DNA of 64,000 bases. Source: UBA1127 sp965116355. Lineage in GTDB: Bacteria > Chloroflexota > Dehalococcoidia > Lucifugimonadales > UBA1127. Location: the NCBI GenBank assembly GCA_965116355.1, contig OZ220679.1, forward strand, positions 806,001-870,000, given 5' to 3'. The notes below the pieces were generated by a model. It was not told where the DNA came from, searched no databases, and saw nothing but the letters and a program-made list of their open reading frames with translations. Positions 25,937 to 35,448 of this stretch are shown here, piece by piece (the first letter of the stretch is position 1; every line of letters starts with the position of its first letter). A program made the position numbers and the translations under genes.

Positions 25937-27835
25937 ATGTTGCTGAACGGGCTATTCAGGGTGAGACTAACCGCCGCGCTGCTGCTCGCCTCTCTGGCGC
26001 TGTCGATGGCGGCCGCATGCGGCGGCGAGGGGCCCCCGGGACCAGAGGGACCGGCGGGACCCGCCGGTCCTCCGGGAGAGCCCGGGAAACAAGGGCTTCA
26101 GGGAATCACCGGGCCCGCAGGCCCCCGCGGACCGCAAGGGGTGGACGGCGCCCAGGGACCCCAGGGCGAACCCGGCGTGGACGGCGCGCAGGGGCCCCAA
26201 GGCGAGCGTGGGCCCGCAGGCGCCGGCAGTGTGAGCGCCAGAGACATCGAGTTCAGCACCATCGCCGGCGCCATAGCGTGGAAGTACGTCGATGAGCCGG
26301 ACAGCGCATGGCGCACTCTGGCGGCCATCCCGGAGCCCAGCTTCGCAGGCGGCGCCGGCGCCGCGCCCAGCATGCTCGCGCCAGCATCCAACTGGGAGGT
26401 CATCCCGGTCTTCACCATCGGCGACCGCGTCGCCGACTACCGTCCGCTCGGCCTCCTGGACGGCAACGGCGCATTCTCATTGAACAGCTCCACGGCCCGC
26501 ATCCTCACCACCAACAACATCGATGCCGGCGAGGGCCGGCCCTACAGCCTGGCCAACAACCTGTCCCTCACCGGCTCGCGGATCTCCTACTTCGACATCG
26601 ACAAGACGACCCACCGGATCAAGTCTGCGGGCGTCGCCTACGACCGCATCGTCAACCGGGCAGGGGAACCGCTCACCGTGCGCAACGCCGGCGGCGTGGA
26701 CTCCGGCCCCCTACGCCGCTTCACTTCCGGCGCCTACGTCGCGCAGGGTGACTTGAGCTTCGTGGACGACATCTTCTTCACGGGTGAGGCGGTCGAGGGC
26801 GGCCAGCTCTTCGCGCTCGACGTCGATGAGGGCCACCTCTACGCCGTCCCCATGGCGGGGCGGGCGGCCTTTGAGAACGTCGCCCTGATCGACACCGGCA
26901 CGTCCACGTCCATTGGCATGGTCATCAGCGACGGCCGCCCCGGCGCGCCCCTCAAGCTCTACATCGGCGACAAGAACGCCGCCGGAACCGGCTCCTTCCT
27001 GGACCGCAACGGGCTCGCAAAGGGTACGCTCTACGTCTGGAAGACGCGGAACGGCGAGGACAACCCCGACCAGTTCGGCAAGACGGGCGAGTTCCGCCAG
27101 GGGACGTTTGAGGCGATCGAGATCTTTGACGCCTCCAAGGCCAACTCCGAGGGTTATGACGCTCAGGGCTACGTGACACAGGAGACCCAGGACGCCCTTT
27201 CCTTCGGGCAGGACGGCGCGGGCGCCTTCCGCTTTTCCTTCCCGGAAGACCTGGCGACCAACCCTCGCAATGCCCGCCAGATCGTCTTCGCCTCAACCGG
27301 CGACGGAGGGGAGTACAGGAACGATGATTGGGGCACCGTGTACATCATCGAGGTCGCCCCCAACACCCTCTCCGCCAACGCGAGCATCGTCTACTCCGGC
27401 GACGACGGCGGCAACGGCCAGTTCCCCGGCGGCGCCGACTTCGGCCTCCGCAGTCCGGACAACGTTGATTGGGCCGAGAGCGGTCTCATCTACATTCAGG
27501 AGGACCGAGCAACTGTCAACAGCGTCTTCGGCGGCGCCAGCGCCCGCGAGGCCTCCATTTGGGAGCTAAACCCCCAGACAGGCCAGCTCGTCCGCATTGC
27601 GGAGATCAACCGCGGCTTCATCCCGGTGGGCACGGAGGACACACAGCCTGACGACCTGGGCAATTGGGAGACCACCGGCGTGCTGGACATGACCTCGCTC
27701 TTGAACAGCAGGTTCACCATGCTGCTGGTCAACGTGCAGGCCCACAGCATGATTGGCGACCTCCTCGGCGGCAGGAACATCAGCAACGACCTCGTCGAGG
27801 GCGGGCAGATGCTCCTCCTCCGAAAGCTCGAATAG
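25937..27835 (+). CDS. Collagen-repeat lipoprotein with PhoX/DUF839-like domain
   Basis: A 632-residue surface lipoprotein. The signal peptide ends at AAAC (C28). About 21 Gly-X-Y triplets follow (residues 32-94: GPP, GPE, GPA, GEP, GVD, GAQ), which should form a collagen-like triple-helical stalk. The remaining 530 residues are a beta-rich domain with GRPGAPLKLYIGDKN, GDGGEYRNDDWGTVYIIEV and SGLIYIQEDR. These segments resemble the DUF839/PhoX beta-propeller phosphatase group, so calcium-dependent hydrolase activity is a weak guess. The start at 25937 follows AAGGAGGAACC. An upstream in-frame ATG at 25832 would not give a signal peptide. Confidence 0.8.
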   Translation: MLLNGLFRVRLTAALLLASLALSMAAACGGEGPPGPEGPAGPAGPPGEPGKQGLQGITGPAGPRGPQGVDGAQGPQGEPGVDGAQGPQGERGPAGAGSVSARDIEFSTIAGAIAWKYVDEPDSAWRTLAAIPEPSFAGGAGAAPSMLAPASNWEVIPVFTIGDRVADYRPLGLLDGNGAFSLNSSTARILTTNNIDAGEGRPYSLANNLSLTGSRISYFDIDKTTHRIKSAGVAYDRIVNRAGEPLTVRNAGGVDSGPLRRFTSGAYVAQGDLSFVDDIFFTGEAVEGGQLFALDVDEGHLYAVPMAGRAAFENVALIDTGTSTSIGMVISDGRPGAPLKLYIGDKNAAGTGSFLDRNGLAKGTLYVWKTRNGEDNPDQFGKTGEFRQGTFEAIEIFDASKANSEGYDAQGYVTQETQDALSFGQDGAGAFRFSFPEDLATNPRNARQIVFASTGDGGEYRNDDWGTVYIIEVAPNTLSANASIVYSGDDGGNGQFPGGADFGLRSPDNVDWAESGLIYIQEDRATVNSVFGGASAREASIWELNPQTGQLVRIAEINRGFIPVGTEDTQPDDLGNWETTGVLDMTSLLNSRFTMLLVNVQAHSMIGDLLGGRNISNDLVEGGQMLLLRKLE

Positions 27836-27888
27836 GCAGAGGAAGCCAAAGGCGAAGGAGGGGGCAGCGAGCGGCCCCTCCTTCTTTG

Positions 27889-30800
27889 TCAGGAAGTCCC
27901 GGACGATTGTGCCCCGGCGATGGCCCTGGCCCGCGCAACGAGCGCCTCAATGTCGGTGAACGAGCGCTCCTCCTCCGGGCGCAGAAAGAGCAACGTCGCC
28001 TTCCGCACCGGCCTTTTCGTCGTCTCGGCCACCGCCCACGCGTACAGGCCAAGCTGGATCTCGTACTCGGGGCCGAGGTCCTGCACCTGCTTCGTGGTGA
28101 GCCGGTCCGTCTTGTAGTCTACGATCGAGACGCCGTCGGGCCCATCGATGAGCAGGTCGATGAACCCCTCAACCAGCCCGCCGTCGAGCTCCGCGCTGAC
28201 GAAGACCTCGCGATAGTAGCTGGCCTCGCCTTTCTCGACACTGGATCGCAGTCCCTGCACCATCCCCGACCGCAGCGCGTTCCTGGACAGCGCCAGCACC
28301 TCGTCCGCGCTGTCGTCGATGCCCTCCGCGGCGGCCTGGGCTCGGCAGATGTCCTCCAGCCCCTCGCCCGTCAGCAGGTCGATGCTCTGCAGCGCGGCGT
28401 GCACCGCCCGGCCAAGGTTGGTGGCGCCCCGGCCGCGGCGGTACGATACCTCACCCTCGCTGTCCTCGGACTTCTCCGATGTCACCTTTTCCTCGGCCGG
28501 CGCCGCATCGGCCGCCTGTCCCTTCGCGCCCTGCGCGATGGCCGTGACGGCGCGCGCCTGGGGCTGCCTCGACGCCGTGATGGCCGCCTCGCGCTGGGCC
28601 GCCCACCGGGCCCGCTCCTCATGGAAGTCACCGTCCGGCGTTGGTCGACCGTCGTCCTCATGCGCCGGGACGGGCATGTCGGTCTCCAGAAGCTGCTGCC
28701 AATCAAGGGTCTGGAAAAGCTCCGGCTTGCCCCCGGTCAGCGATTCGATGATCGCGGCGCGGGAACCATCCGACCCCTTCGCCCGGCGGAAGAGACTGAC
28801 GACGAGATGGTCGCGGGCGCGGGTGCAGGCCACGTAGGCAAGCCGGACCTCTTCCGCTTCACCGGCCGCCTTCTCACGCTCGCTTGCCGCTTCGTAGCCC
28901 GCCGTGGGCACATGGACGTTCCCTGAGACCCGCAGGTTGACCTCGGCGCGCCCGGTGTCTCTGTCCACGATGACCAACTCCGGCGTCGACCGGCGTCCGG
29001 CGCCGAATCCCAGCAGCAGGACGATGGGGAACTCCAGCCCCTTGGCGGCGTGGATAGTCATGATGCGCACACAGTCCTCGTCCGACTCCGGCGCGGGCGA
29101 CTCGACCGCGCGTGCGCCCTCCGCCACCTGCCGCTCGATCCAGTCGAGGAAGCCGCGCAACGAGCTGCCGCCCGCGCGCCGGTAGGCCCCCGCCTGCTCC
29201 ACCACGAACCGCAGCCGGCGCCACCGCTCCCGAGGTCGGCGGCGGTCGAAGGACAGCTCCACCAGCCGGCGCTCCCGGATGAACCAATCGATGAACTCGT
29301 CCGGCGGCATGGCCCCGCTCTTGTCGTGAAAGTCGCGCAGGGAAGCCAGCGCATCGGCGACGGGCCCCGTTGCCGTGCCTGGCCGCTGGTAGTCGAACCG
29401 CCCGCCGCTGTCCGCGAACTGGAGCAGTTCAACGTCGCTGCATGCGTAGGCGGGCGACCGCAGCGCCGCCACCAGCGACACGTCGTCTCCGGGGCTGTCT
29501 ATGGCCCGCAGGCAGCTCAGCAGCTGCCGCACGTCCTCCGTCCCCAGCACGATCGACTCGCTCTCGATGCGGTACGGCACGTCGGCCGCCTCCAGCGCCT
29601 GCTCCAGGGTGCCCAGGCTCGTGCGGGTGGGCAGCAGGATGCAGATGTCCCGGTACGTCGCGTCACGCCACGCATCGCCCCCCGGCTCCCGCACTTGCCA
29701 CCGTTCCTCCCGGATGCGCCGGACCAGCCCCGACGCCGCCTGACCCTCGAGGCGTTGGGCGGCGGCTGCGTTGCCCGCAACCAGCTCGCCCATGTGGTAC
29801 ACAGCCGGCGCAGGCGCGTCGGCCCCTTCCTCCGGCACGCCGTGCGTCGCGAGTAGGTCGCGGTACTCGGCCTGCAGGCCGCTGCCGGCATCCTCCATCC
29901 ACTGGCGGAAGATGTGATTGACCCACGTGATGATGCTTTGCTGCGAGCGGAAGTTCTGCTGCAACGGCGTACTCTCGCCGACGAGCCGCTCGCGGACTTG
30001 GGCCATCGTGACGATGTCCGCCCGGCGAAAGCGGTAGATGGACTGCTTGGGGTCGCCCACCATGAACAGCTTACCCTCGACGGGCTTCACGTCCTCCCAC
30101 CGATCCGCCGCGCCCGACGGGTCGTCCGGGTCCCCGGCAAGGAAGAAGGCGATCTCCGACTGGATAGGGTCGGTGTCCTGGAACTCGTCAACGAGGATGT
30201 GGTGGAAGCGGCGCTGGAACCGCTGACGCGCCTCCCTGTGGTCGCGCAGCATGTCGCGTGCCCAGACCAGCAGGTCATGGAACTGCGCGTGCCCATCCCG
30301 CTTCCGCCGGGCCGCCTGCCCCGTCACGAACCGCCGCACCGCCTCCAGCGCGGGCGTGAAGGCGGCCGCCCGCAGCGCCGTGATCTCTTCCTTCCGTGCC
30401 TCCTCGAGGTCCCCCAGCATGGCCTTCAGCAGTCTGCACCCGTTGACGAGGGTGACCGGGTCGTTGTCCCAGTCCGATTGGCGCCCCCGGCCGGTCGAGA
30501 GCCTCTGGAAGCCCAGCAGCCGCACGATGGCACGCTCGTACGCGCCGGCGCCGATGCCCGATTCGGGCAGCCGCCGTGCAAGCGCGATGACGTCGCCTGC
30601 GTGGTCGTACAACGGGTCGCCTGCCCCGATCATCGAGAGCTCCCGCAGCCGCTCGATCTCCGGCACGGCATCCGCCAGCCTCGCGCCGATGGTCAGCGTG
30701 GGCTCCGGCGCGATGGGGATAGGTGTCTGCTCGACCAGGTCGTAGTCGGCATCCAGCGCAGCCGCCACCTGCCGCAGCTGCTCGAGCCGCAGCCCCAGGT

Positions 30801-31302
30801 GCAGCGCCCGCGCCAGCATGGGCCCAAGCTCGGCCGAGTCCAGCGCCTCGTCGAGCCACTCCTCCCACGCCTCCTGAAAGCGAATGTCCGCCTGCACTGC
30901 GTCCAGCATCTCGAAGCCGGGGGGCAGCCCCGCTTCCAAAGGGCGCTCCCGCAGCAGCGACTGCGCGAAGCTGTGCAGCGTCTGGATGGACGCGGCGTCC
31001 ATCTCCGACACGGCCTTCCGGCACCGGGCGCGCTCCTCCGCGTCGCGGCTCTCGTCCGCCGCGGCCTCCTCCAAGCCCCGGCGCACGCGGTCCCGGAGCT
31101 CCGCGGCCGCTGCCTCCGTGAAGGTGATCGCGGCCAGTCCCGCCATCTCGCAGCGGCCCGAGGTCACCAGCGTCACGATCCGCCCCACCAGCGCGGTGGT
31201 CTTGCCCGTGCCCGCCCCGGCCTCGACGAAGAGGTTGTCGTCCAGACTGGTCCGGATCCGTTCGCGGTGCTCCTGGTCCTGGATCGTCGTCGGCTGCGTC
31301 AT
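27889..31302 (-). CDS. addA: AddA-type helicase-nuclease subunit (UvrD/RecB family)
   Basis: A 1137-residue superfamily 1 DNA helicase fused to a PD-(D/E)XK nuclease, acting in double-strand break end resection. Walker A is GAGTGKTT (29-36). ILVDEFQDTDPIQ is motif II, VGDPKQSIYRFRRAD motif III and MTIHAAKGLEFPIV motif V/VI region. The C-terminal nuclease shows GFIDLLIDG, VSIVDYKTDRL and YEIQLGLYAWAV, the catalytic D-D-K-Q pattern. Its start overlaps the stop of the second subunit by ATGA, so both are made from one transcript. RecB is the alternative name, but the AddB-like partner and lack of RecD favour AddAB. Confidence 0.9.
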   Translation of the reverse strand: MTQPTTIQDQEHRERIRTSLDDNLFVEAGAGTGKTTALVGRIVTLVTSGRCEMAGLAAITFTEAAAAELRDRVRRGLEEAAADESRDAEERARCRKAVSEMDAASIQTLHSFAQSLLRERPLEAGLPPGFEMLDAVQADIRFQEAWEEWLDEALDSAELGPMLARALHLGLRLEQLRQVAAALDADYDLVEQTPIPIAPEPTLTIGARLADAVPEIERLRELSMIGAGDPLYDHAGDVIALARRLPESGIGAGAYERAIVRLLGFQRLSTGRGRQSDWDNDPVTLVNGCRLLKAMLGDLEEARKEEITALRAAAFTPALEAVRRFVTGQAARRKRDGHAQFHDLLVWARDMLRDHREARQRFQRRFHHILVDEFQDTDPIQSEIAFFLAGDPDDPSGAADRWEDVKPVEGKLFMVGDPKQSIYRFRRADIVTMAQVRERLVGESTPLQQNFRSQQSIITWVNHIFRQWMEDAGSGLQAEYRDLLATHGVPEEGADAPAPAVYHMGELVAGNAAAAQRLEGQAASGLVRRIREERWQVREPGGDAWRDATYRDICILLPTRTSLGTLEQALEAADVPYRIESESIVLGTEDVRQLLSCLRAIDSPGDDVSLVAALRSPAYACSDVELLQFADSGGRFDYQRPGTATGPVADALASLRDFHDKSGAMPPDEFIDWFIRERRLVELSFDRRRPRERWRRLRFVVEQAGAYRRAGGSSLRGFLDWIERQVAEGARAVESPAPESDEDCVRIMTIHAAKGLEFPIVLLLGFGAGRRSTPELVIVDRDTGRAEVNLRVSGNVHVPTAGYEAASEREKAAGEAEEVRLAYVACTRARDHLVVSLFRRAKGSDGSRAAIIESLTGGKPELFQTLDWQQLLETDMPVPAHEDDGRPTPDGDFHEERARWAAQREAAITASRQPQARAVTAIAQGAKGQAADAAPAEEKVTSEKSEDSEGEVSYRRGRGATNLGRAVHAALQSIDLLTGEGLEDICRAQAAAEGIDDSADEVLALSRNALRSGMVQGLRSSVEKGEASYYREVFVSAELDGGLVEGFIDLLIDGPDGVSIVDYKTDRLTTKQVQDLGPEYEIQLGLYAWAVAETTKRPVRKATLLFLRPEEERSFTDIEALVARARAIAGAQSSGTS

Positions 31303-34300
31303 TCGGCGTCCTCGTCGGCCTCATCCGTGGCAATCCCGCCGAGCTTCGTGTATGGGGCAGCTTCCGGCGATTCCCGCTTTCGCTCCCACAGCGCCTGCCG
31401 GTTGGTGGGGCACACGCGCTTGAAGTCGCAGAAGCGGCAATTCTCCGGCTCGGCGTTGCGGGTGGGGCCGGGCACCGCTGGGAACACCCCGCTGCGCACG
31501 CCGTTCGCGATGACCTCGACGGTCTCCCTGAACTTCGTCTCCACGGCGTCCAGGTCCACTGGGTAGTGCTCGGCCGATCCCCCAGAGGACACGAACCAGT
31601 ACTCTGCGCGCAGCTTGGCGTGCGGCAGCAGCGTCTCGCGCACGGCCAACGCGTAGACCGGAAGCTGCAGCTTCTTGCCCGCCACCAGGGGATCGTCCTT
31701 CATCTTCCGGTACGAGAACGTGCTGCCGGTCTTGTAGTCCATCACCACCGCGCGCAGGCCGTCGGCGGTGGCGTCCACGCGGTCTATGAAGCCGCGGAAC
31801 CGCACCTCGCCGCCGTCGGGAAGGGCCAGGGACACCGGCGCGTCGTCGCCGAACCCGAACCGGTACTCGGCGCGCCGGGGCAGCATGCCCTCGTTGGCCC
31901 GGTATTGCGCGTCGTCCTCCAGGAACCGGTCGAGGTCCTGCAGGATGTCCTCCTTCACGACGTCCCACAGCGCGCGGCGGCCCGTCAAGCCCGCCTGCTC
32001 CGCTTCGGCGAAGTGATCCTCGGCGATTGCCATGAGCCTCGCCCGTTGCTCCGCCGACCACCCCGTGCTGGGCGACGGCGTGCCGGCATCCAGCGACTCC
32101 TTGATGAACTGCTCCAGAATGCCGTGGACCAGACTGCCGCGCTCCATGGGGGAGATGGTCAGCACGTCTTCCGGAGTTTCCCACGCCGAGAGCCCCAGCA
32201 CGCTGCCCAGGAAGTGCCGGTAGGGGCACGTCGCCCACGTCTCCAACCGCGACGGCGATATGACCTGCGCGAGCGAGCCGCCAAGCCGCCCGCTCATGCC
32301 TGCGACCGAGCCGACGTAGCCGTCAAACTCCGAGAGCCGCCTTCCCGACCGCGCCCCGTCCATTGCCAGCGCCCGGCCCAGCGCGCCGTCGCGGGCGGCG
32401 AGGGCGTGACGGGCCGTCCTGCCGCCTGCCCCGCGCCAGTCGGCCAGCGCCTTCAGGTCGAACTCGTGGCCGTCGGCGGACTGCCCATCGGCAGCCAGCC
32501 GGAGCGCGTCCTCCATTGACTCGATGACCGTCAGCCAAGGCGCGTCGATGGCGTTGAGCCGCTCGGACGACACCCGCTCGCCCTGCAGCGCGGAGGCGGC
32601 GTCCAGCAGCCACGGCGAGGGGTACTGGGGCCGCCGCTGCACCGGGTCCACGCGCGAGTACGACAGCCGCAGGCTCCGCCCGGCCGCCAGCGCAGACAGG
32701 TAGCTTCGCCGCTCGCGGAGCTGCGCCTCGCGGCGCAGCGGCAGGGGCGAGCCCGGCAACCCGGCGCGCACGGCCTCCGGCAGAAGAGGGTCCTCCGCAG
32801 ACCGGGCAGGATAGTCGCCCTCGGACATCCCCAGCACCCACACGGCATCGAACTCCATGCCCGCCGCTGAGCCAAGGCCCGCAACGAACACGCCTGTGCC
32901 CGTCGCCCCGGTGCGTCCCATGGGCGCCGACAGCTCGTTGTCGAGCGCTTGCTGGAACGCGGCCCCCGTCGTGGAGGCCTCAAGGGCGTCCAGTTTGCCC
33001 AGCTCGTCGAGCCCTTTGTTCACACGCTCCAGCGCCTCCCGCTGCGCGGGAGGCCACTGGTTCTTGCCCTGTGCAAACGCTTCCAGCGAGTCCTTTGCCC
33101 AGCCCGCAAAGGCGCTCCACCGGCTCCCGTCGGCGGGCGGCGCCTGCTTGGCCAGCCCCTCGACGAAGGCCACGAGCCGCTCCGCGCTCTCGACCCGTTC
33201 CCGGCGTCCCCTGGCCTGCGACTCGGTCAGCTCGCCCTGCGACTCGGAGCGCTCGTCCGCCTCCCGCATGTCGGTAGCCAGCTTCGACACCCGCTCCCGC
33301 CATTGCTCGACGCCGCGCACGACGCCCGCCCGCCGGGAGATCGCCTCCCACCGCTGCAGCTCGCCCGACGCCGAGCGATTGGAATCGACGTTCCACACGG
33401 GCGCATCCGCCAGCCACTGCATCAGCGTCCCTCGGCCAAGGTCCTGCCGGAAGACGTCCAGCAGCCCCGTCAGCAGCCGCCCCGGCACCGAGTTCCGCAG
33501 CGGCGACGGGTCCGGCCCAGCCACAGGAACGCCCGCAAAGGCGAGCTCCGTCCGCAACTGGTAGGCGTAGGGGTCCACCCGGCGGTAGAGGGCCGCCATT
33601 CGATGGAACGGCACGCCCGATTCCGCCAGCAGCAACATCTCGCGCACCGCCTGCCGAACCTCCTCGCGCGCGTCCGGCGCAGACACGATGGACTCGGGCG
33701 CCCGTGACGCCGGGGAATGTCCCGGCGTACCCACACCGTCGACAGCATCTCCCAGCCGTTCCCACCACTTCTCCTCCGCCTCGTCGACCTCGGGCTCGCC
33801 CGTGCGGCCGACGACCATCGCACACTGTGCCGCGCTTGACAGGGCGTCCAGGAGCGCGGCCTCGGCGGGCGACGGGCGGGACAGGAGGAAGAACACCAGC
33901 GCACCCACGTCCTGCAGCGCAGGCTGCCCCTGTCCGGTGGTCACGGCTTCCACGGCCGCCTGCGCTACGTCCTCGCGCCGGTAGTAGCCGGACGTCCGCT
34001 CCCGGTAGCGCCGGTACAGCTCGACGGTCGCATGCCTGAGGTCGTCCGCGAGCGCGAGCGCGTCAAGCTCGTCGTCCGTCAGGCGCGCCATGTCCTGGAA
34101 CGCCGACTGCAGCGAGCGGTGGGTGGTCGTGTGGGTCGCCACGTCGCCGAGGACGCCGTGTCCGGCGCGTTCCGAGGCGACCTCGCGGATGATGGCCATC
34201 TCCGCCGCCGACGAGAGTGGCCGCCGTCGCTGCGCCGCCATCGCGGGCGCGCCAAGCTGCTCGGCAAGCCGCGCGAAGGCCATGAAGCGCACGTTTAGCA

Positions 34301-34463
34301 GGCCGCTGCTCGCCGCCAGCACGCGCCGCAGGCCGATGCCCGCGTAGGCGCTCGGCGGCACGACGGTCACCGGCGCCAGCGGGTTGCTCTCCTTGGCCTC
34401 GGCGAGCAGCGCCTGCAACCGCTCCCTCGCGGAAACGCCGTATGGCTCCAAGTACACGTGCAA
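31299..34463 (-). CDS. addB: AddB-type subunit with PD-(D/E)XK nuclease and Fe-S cluster
   Basis: A 1054-residue partner of the helicase-nuclease. The C-terminal nuclease has VRFRGFIDRVDATADG, VVMDYKTGS and LQLPVYALAV. Four cysteines expected to bind a 4Fe-4S cluster are visible: one in TWATCPYRHFLG and three in CRFCDFKRVC, as in AddB. No Walker A motif is seen at the N-terminus, unlike the Bacillus protein, so helicase activity would rest on AddA alone. I place the start at the TTG 34463, with GGAGGGAG seven bases upstream. The open frame extends to 34523 without similarity. Confidence 0.85.
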   Translation of the reverse strand: MHVYLEPYGVSARERLQALLAEAKESNPLAPVTVVPPSAYAGIGLRRVLAASSGLLNVRFMAFARLAEQLGAPAMAAQRRRPLSSAAEMAIIREVASERAGHGVLGDVATHTTTHRSLQSAFQDMARLTDDELDALALADDLRHATVELYRRYRERTSGYYRREDVAQAAVEAVTTGQGQPALQDVGALVFFLLSRPSPAEAALLDALSSAAQCAMVVGRTGEPEVDEAEEKWWERLGDAVDGVGTPGHSPASRAPESIVSAPDAREEVRQAVREMLLLAESGVPFHRMAALYRRVDPYAYQLRTELAFAGVPVAGPDPSPLRNSVPGRLLTGLLDVFRQDLGRGTLMQWLADAPVWNVDSNRSASGELQRWEAISRRAGVVRGVEQWRERVSKLATDMREADERSESQGELTESQARGRRERVESAERLVAFVEGLAKQAPPADGSRWSAFAGWAKDSLEAFAQGKNQWPPAQREALERVNKGLDELGKLDALEASTTGAAFQQALDNELSAPMGRTGATGTGVFVAGLGSAAGMEFDAVWVLGMSEGDYPARSAEDPLLPEAVRAGLPGSPLPLRREAQLRERRSYLSALAAGRSLRLSYSRVDPVQRRPQYPSPWLLDAASALQGERVSSERLNAIDAPWLTVIESMEDALRLAADGQSADGHEFDLKALADWRGAGGRTARHALAARDGALGRALAMDGARSGRRLSEFDGYVGSVAGMSGRLGGSLAQVISPSRLETWATCPYRHFLGSVLGLSAWETPEDVLTISPMERGSLVHGILEQFIKESLDAGTPSPSTGWSAEQRARLMAIAEDHFAEAEQAGLTGRRALWDVVKEDILQDLDRFLEDDAQYRANEGMLPRRAEYRFGFGDDAPVSLALPDGGEVRFRGFIDRVDATADGLRAVVMDYKTGSTFSYRKMKDDPLVAGKKLQLPVYALAVRETLLPHAKLRAEYWFVSSGGSAEHYPVDLDAVETKFRETVEVIANGVRSGVFPAVPGPTRNAEPENCRFCDFKRVCPTNRQALWERKRESPEAAPYTKLGGIATDEADEDAE

Positions 34464-34571
34464 CCCACTCCCTCCGCAACGATAGCTTGCCTCGCCCTTG
34501 AGTGACGCATCGCAGCCTACCAACCGGCCGGGCGCCGGGCAACAGCGACGGCAGCGTAGTTCAACGAAAGA

Positions 34572-34599
34572 ATGGGCGGGGACGCATCCCCGCCCATTT
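34572..34599 (-). terminator. Intrinsic terminator after the four-cysteine lipoprotein gene
   Basis: A perfect 12-bp stem (AATGGGCGGGGA and its complement) with a 4-base loop is followed on the minus strand by TTCTTTCGTT. It separates the lipoprotein gene from addB. Confidence 0.8.
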
Positions 34600-34643
34600 G
34601 TCGCTCCTCAGTGGGGGCGATTTGCTCCCGGTGGAGTCCGGCC

Positions 34644-35279
34644 TTACTGCGGCGGCGGGGCCAGCGCCGTCAGCGCCGCCATTTCCTCCGGCGAGAGGCA
34701 CGGCACGAAGGCGAACATGACCGAGGGGTCCGGCTCCGCCGAGAGGATGTCGACCTCGAGCAGCAGCAGCCCGTTCCCTATGCAGTTCAGCGTTTCATCC
34801 GCAATTGTGCCGCCGGTTGCGGCGTTGAATCCCGCCAGGAAGAACAGGACGGTTGACTCCTTGGAGAGACACGGACCAAGCACCTCACCGCCGGTCACAT
34901 CGGCGCTCGGGTCCAGCACCGGCGACTGCAGCAGCGCCTCGTACGCTTGATCGCCAATGGCAGTGCGGACGCACGTGGCCTCTTCCTCAGTGAGCAGGTT
35001 GTCGACGATGTCCTGACCGGTCGCCCCCAGGTCCAGGTCTGGCACGTCAAAGGTCATGGCAGCGGGCGCCGCAGACGTGTCCGGCATCGCGTCCGCCGGG
35101 GCCGCGGTGGGCTCGGGCACCGGAGTCGGCGGCACGGGCGTCGGGGGAACCGGGGTCGGCGCGACCGTGGGCTCCGGCGTCGGATCGACGACGGTCTCCT
35201 CCTCGGAGTCGCCGCACGCGACAGCGAAGAGGGCAACCAGGGCCAATAGGACAAGAATTGTCGTCTGGAGTTTCTTCAC
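34644..35279 (-). CDS. Small lipoprotein with Pro-rich linker and four cysteines
   Basis: A 211-residue exported protein of unknown function. The signal peptide ends at AVAC and is followed by a PTPVPP repeat linker to about residue 60. The globular part has four cysteines (TCVRTAIG, GPCLSKE, NCIGNG, VPCLSPEE) that could form two disulfides. It also has repeats of the kind LLTEEEATCV and CLSPEEMAAL, suggesting two related helical halves. GTG at 35279 is preferred because GGGAGG then lies six bases upstream; GTG at 35285 touches the ribosome site. Confidence 0.75.
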   Translation of the reverse strand: MKKLQTTILVLLALVALFAVACGDSEEETVVDPTPEPTVAPTPVPPTPVPPTPVPEPTAAPADAMPDTSAAPAAMTFDVPDLDLGATGQDIVDNLLTEEEATCVRTAIGDQAYEALLQSPVLDPSADVTGGEVLGPCLSKESTVLFFLAGFNAATGGTIADETLNCIGNGLLLLEVDILSAEPDPSVMFAFVPCLSPEEMAALTALAPPPQ

Positions 35280-35368
35280 TATCACCCTCCCGTAATCATC
35301 ATCAGGGACTTACGGAAAAATGGTACACCATCCAATTCACACTTGTTAGGGCCATGCAGGCCGGATAC

Positions 35369-35398
35369 TTGAAACATTGTGCGCGACCAACGTATGCT
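35369..35398 (+). promoter_or_regulatory. Promoter for the Cache-like lipoprotein gene
   Basis: TTGAAA (35369-35374), an 18-base spacer and TATGCT (35393-35398) form a reasonable sigma-70 promoter about 50 bases before the ATG at 35449. Confidence 0.6.
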
Positions 35399-35448
35399 CA
35401 TACACGCAATCCAGTAAACTGAACACCAAACGTATTGTGGAGCATGCT

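Noticed and set aside
29914..31566. A 550-codon open frame on the plus strand
   Set aside because: Antisense of addA/addB, which show intact helicase and nuclease motifs.
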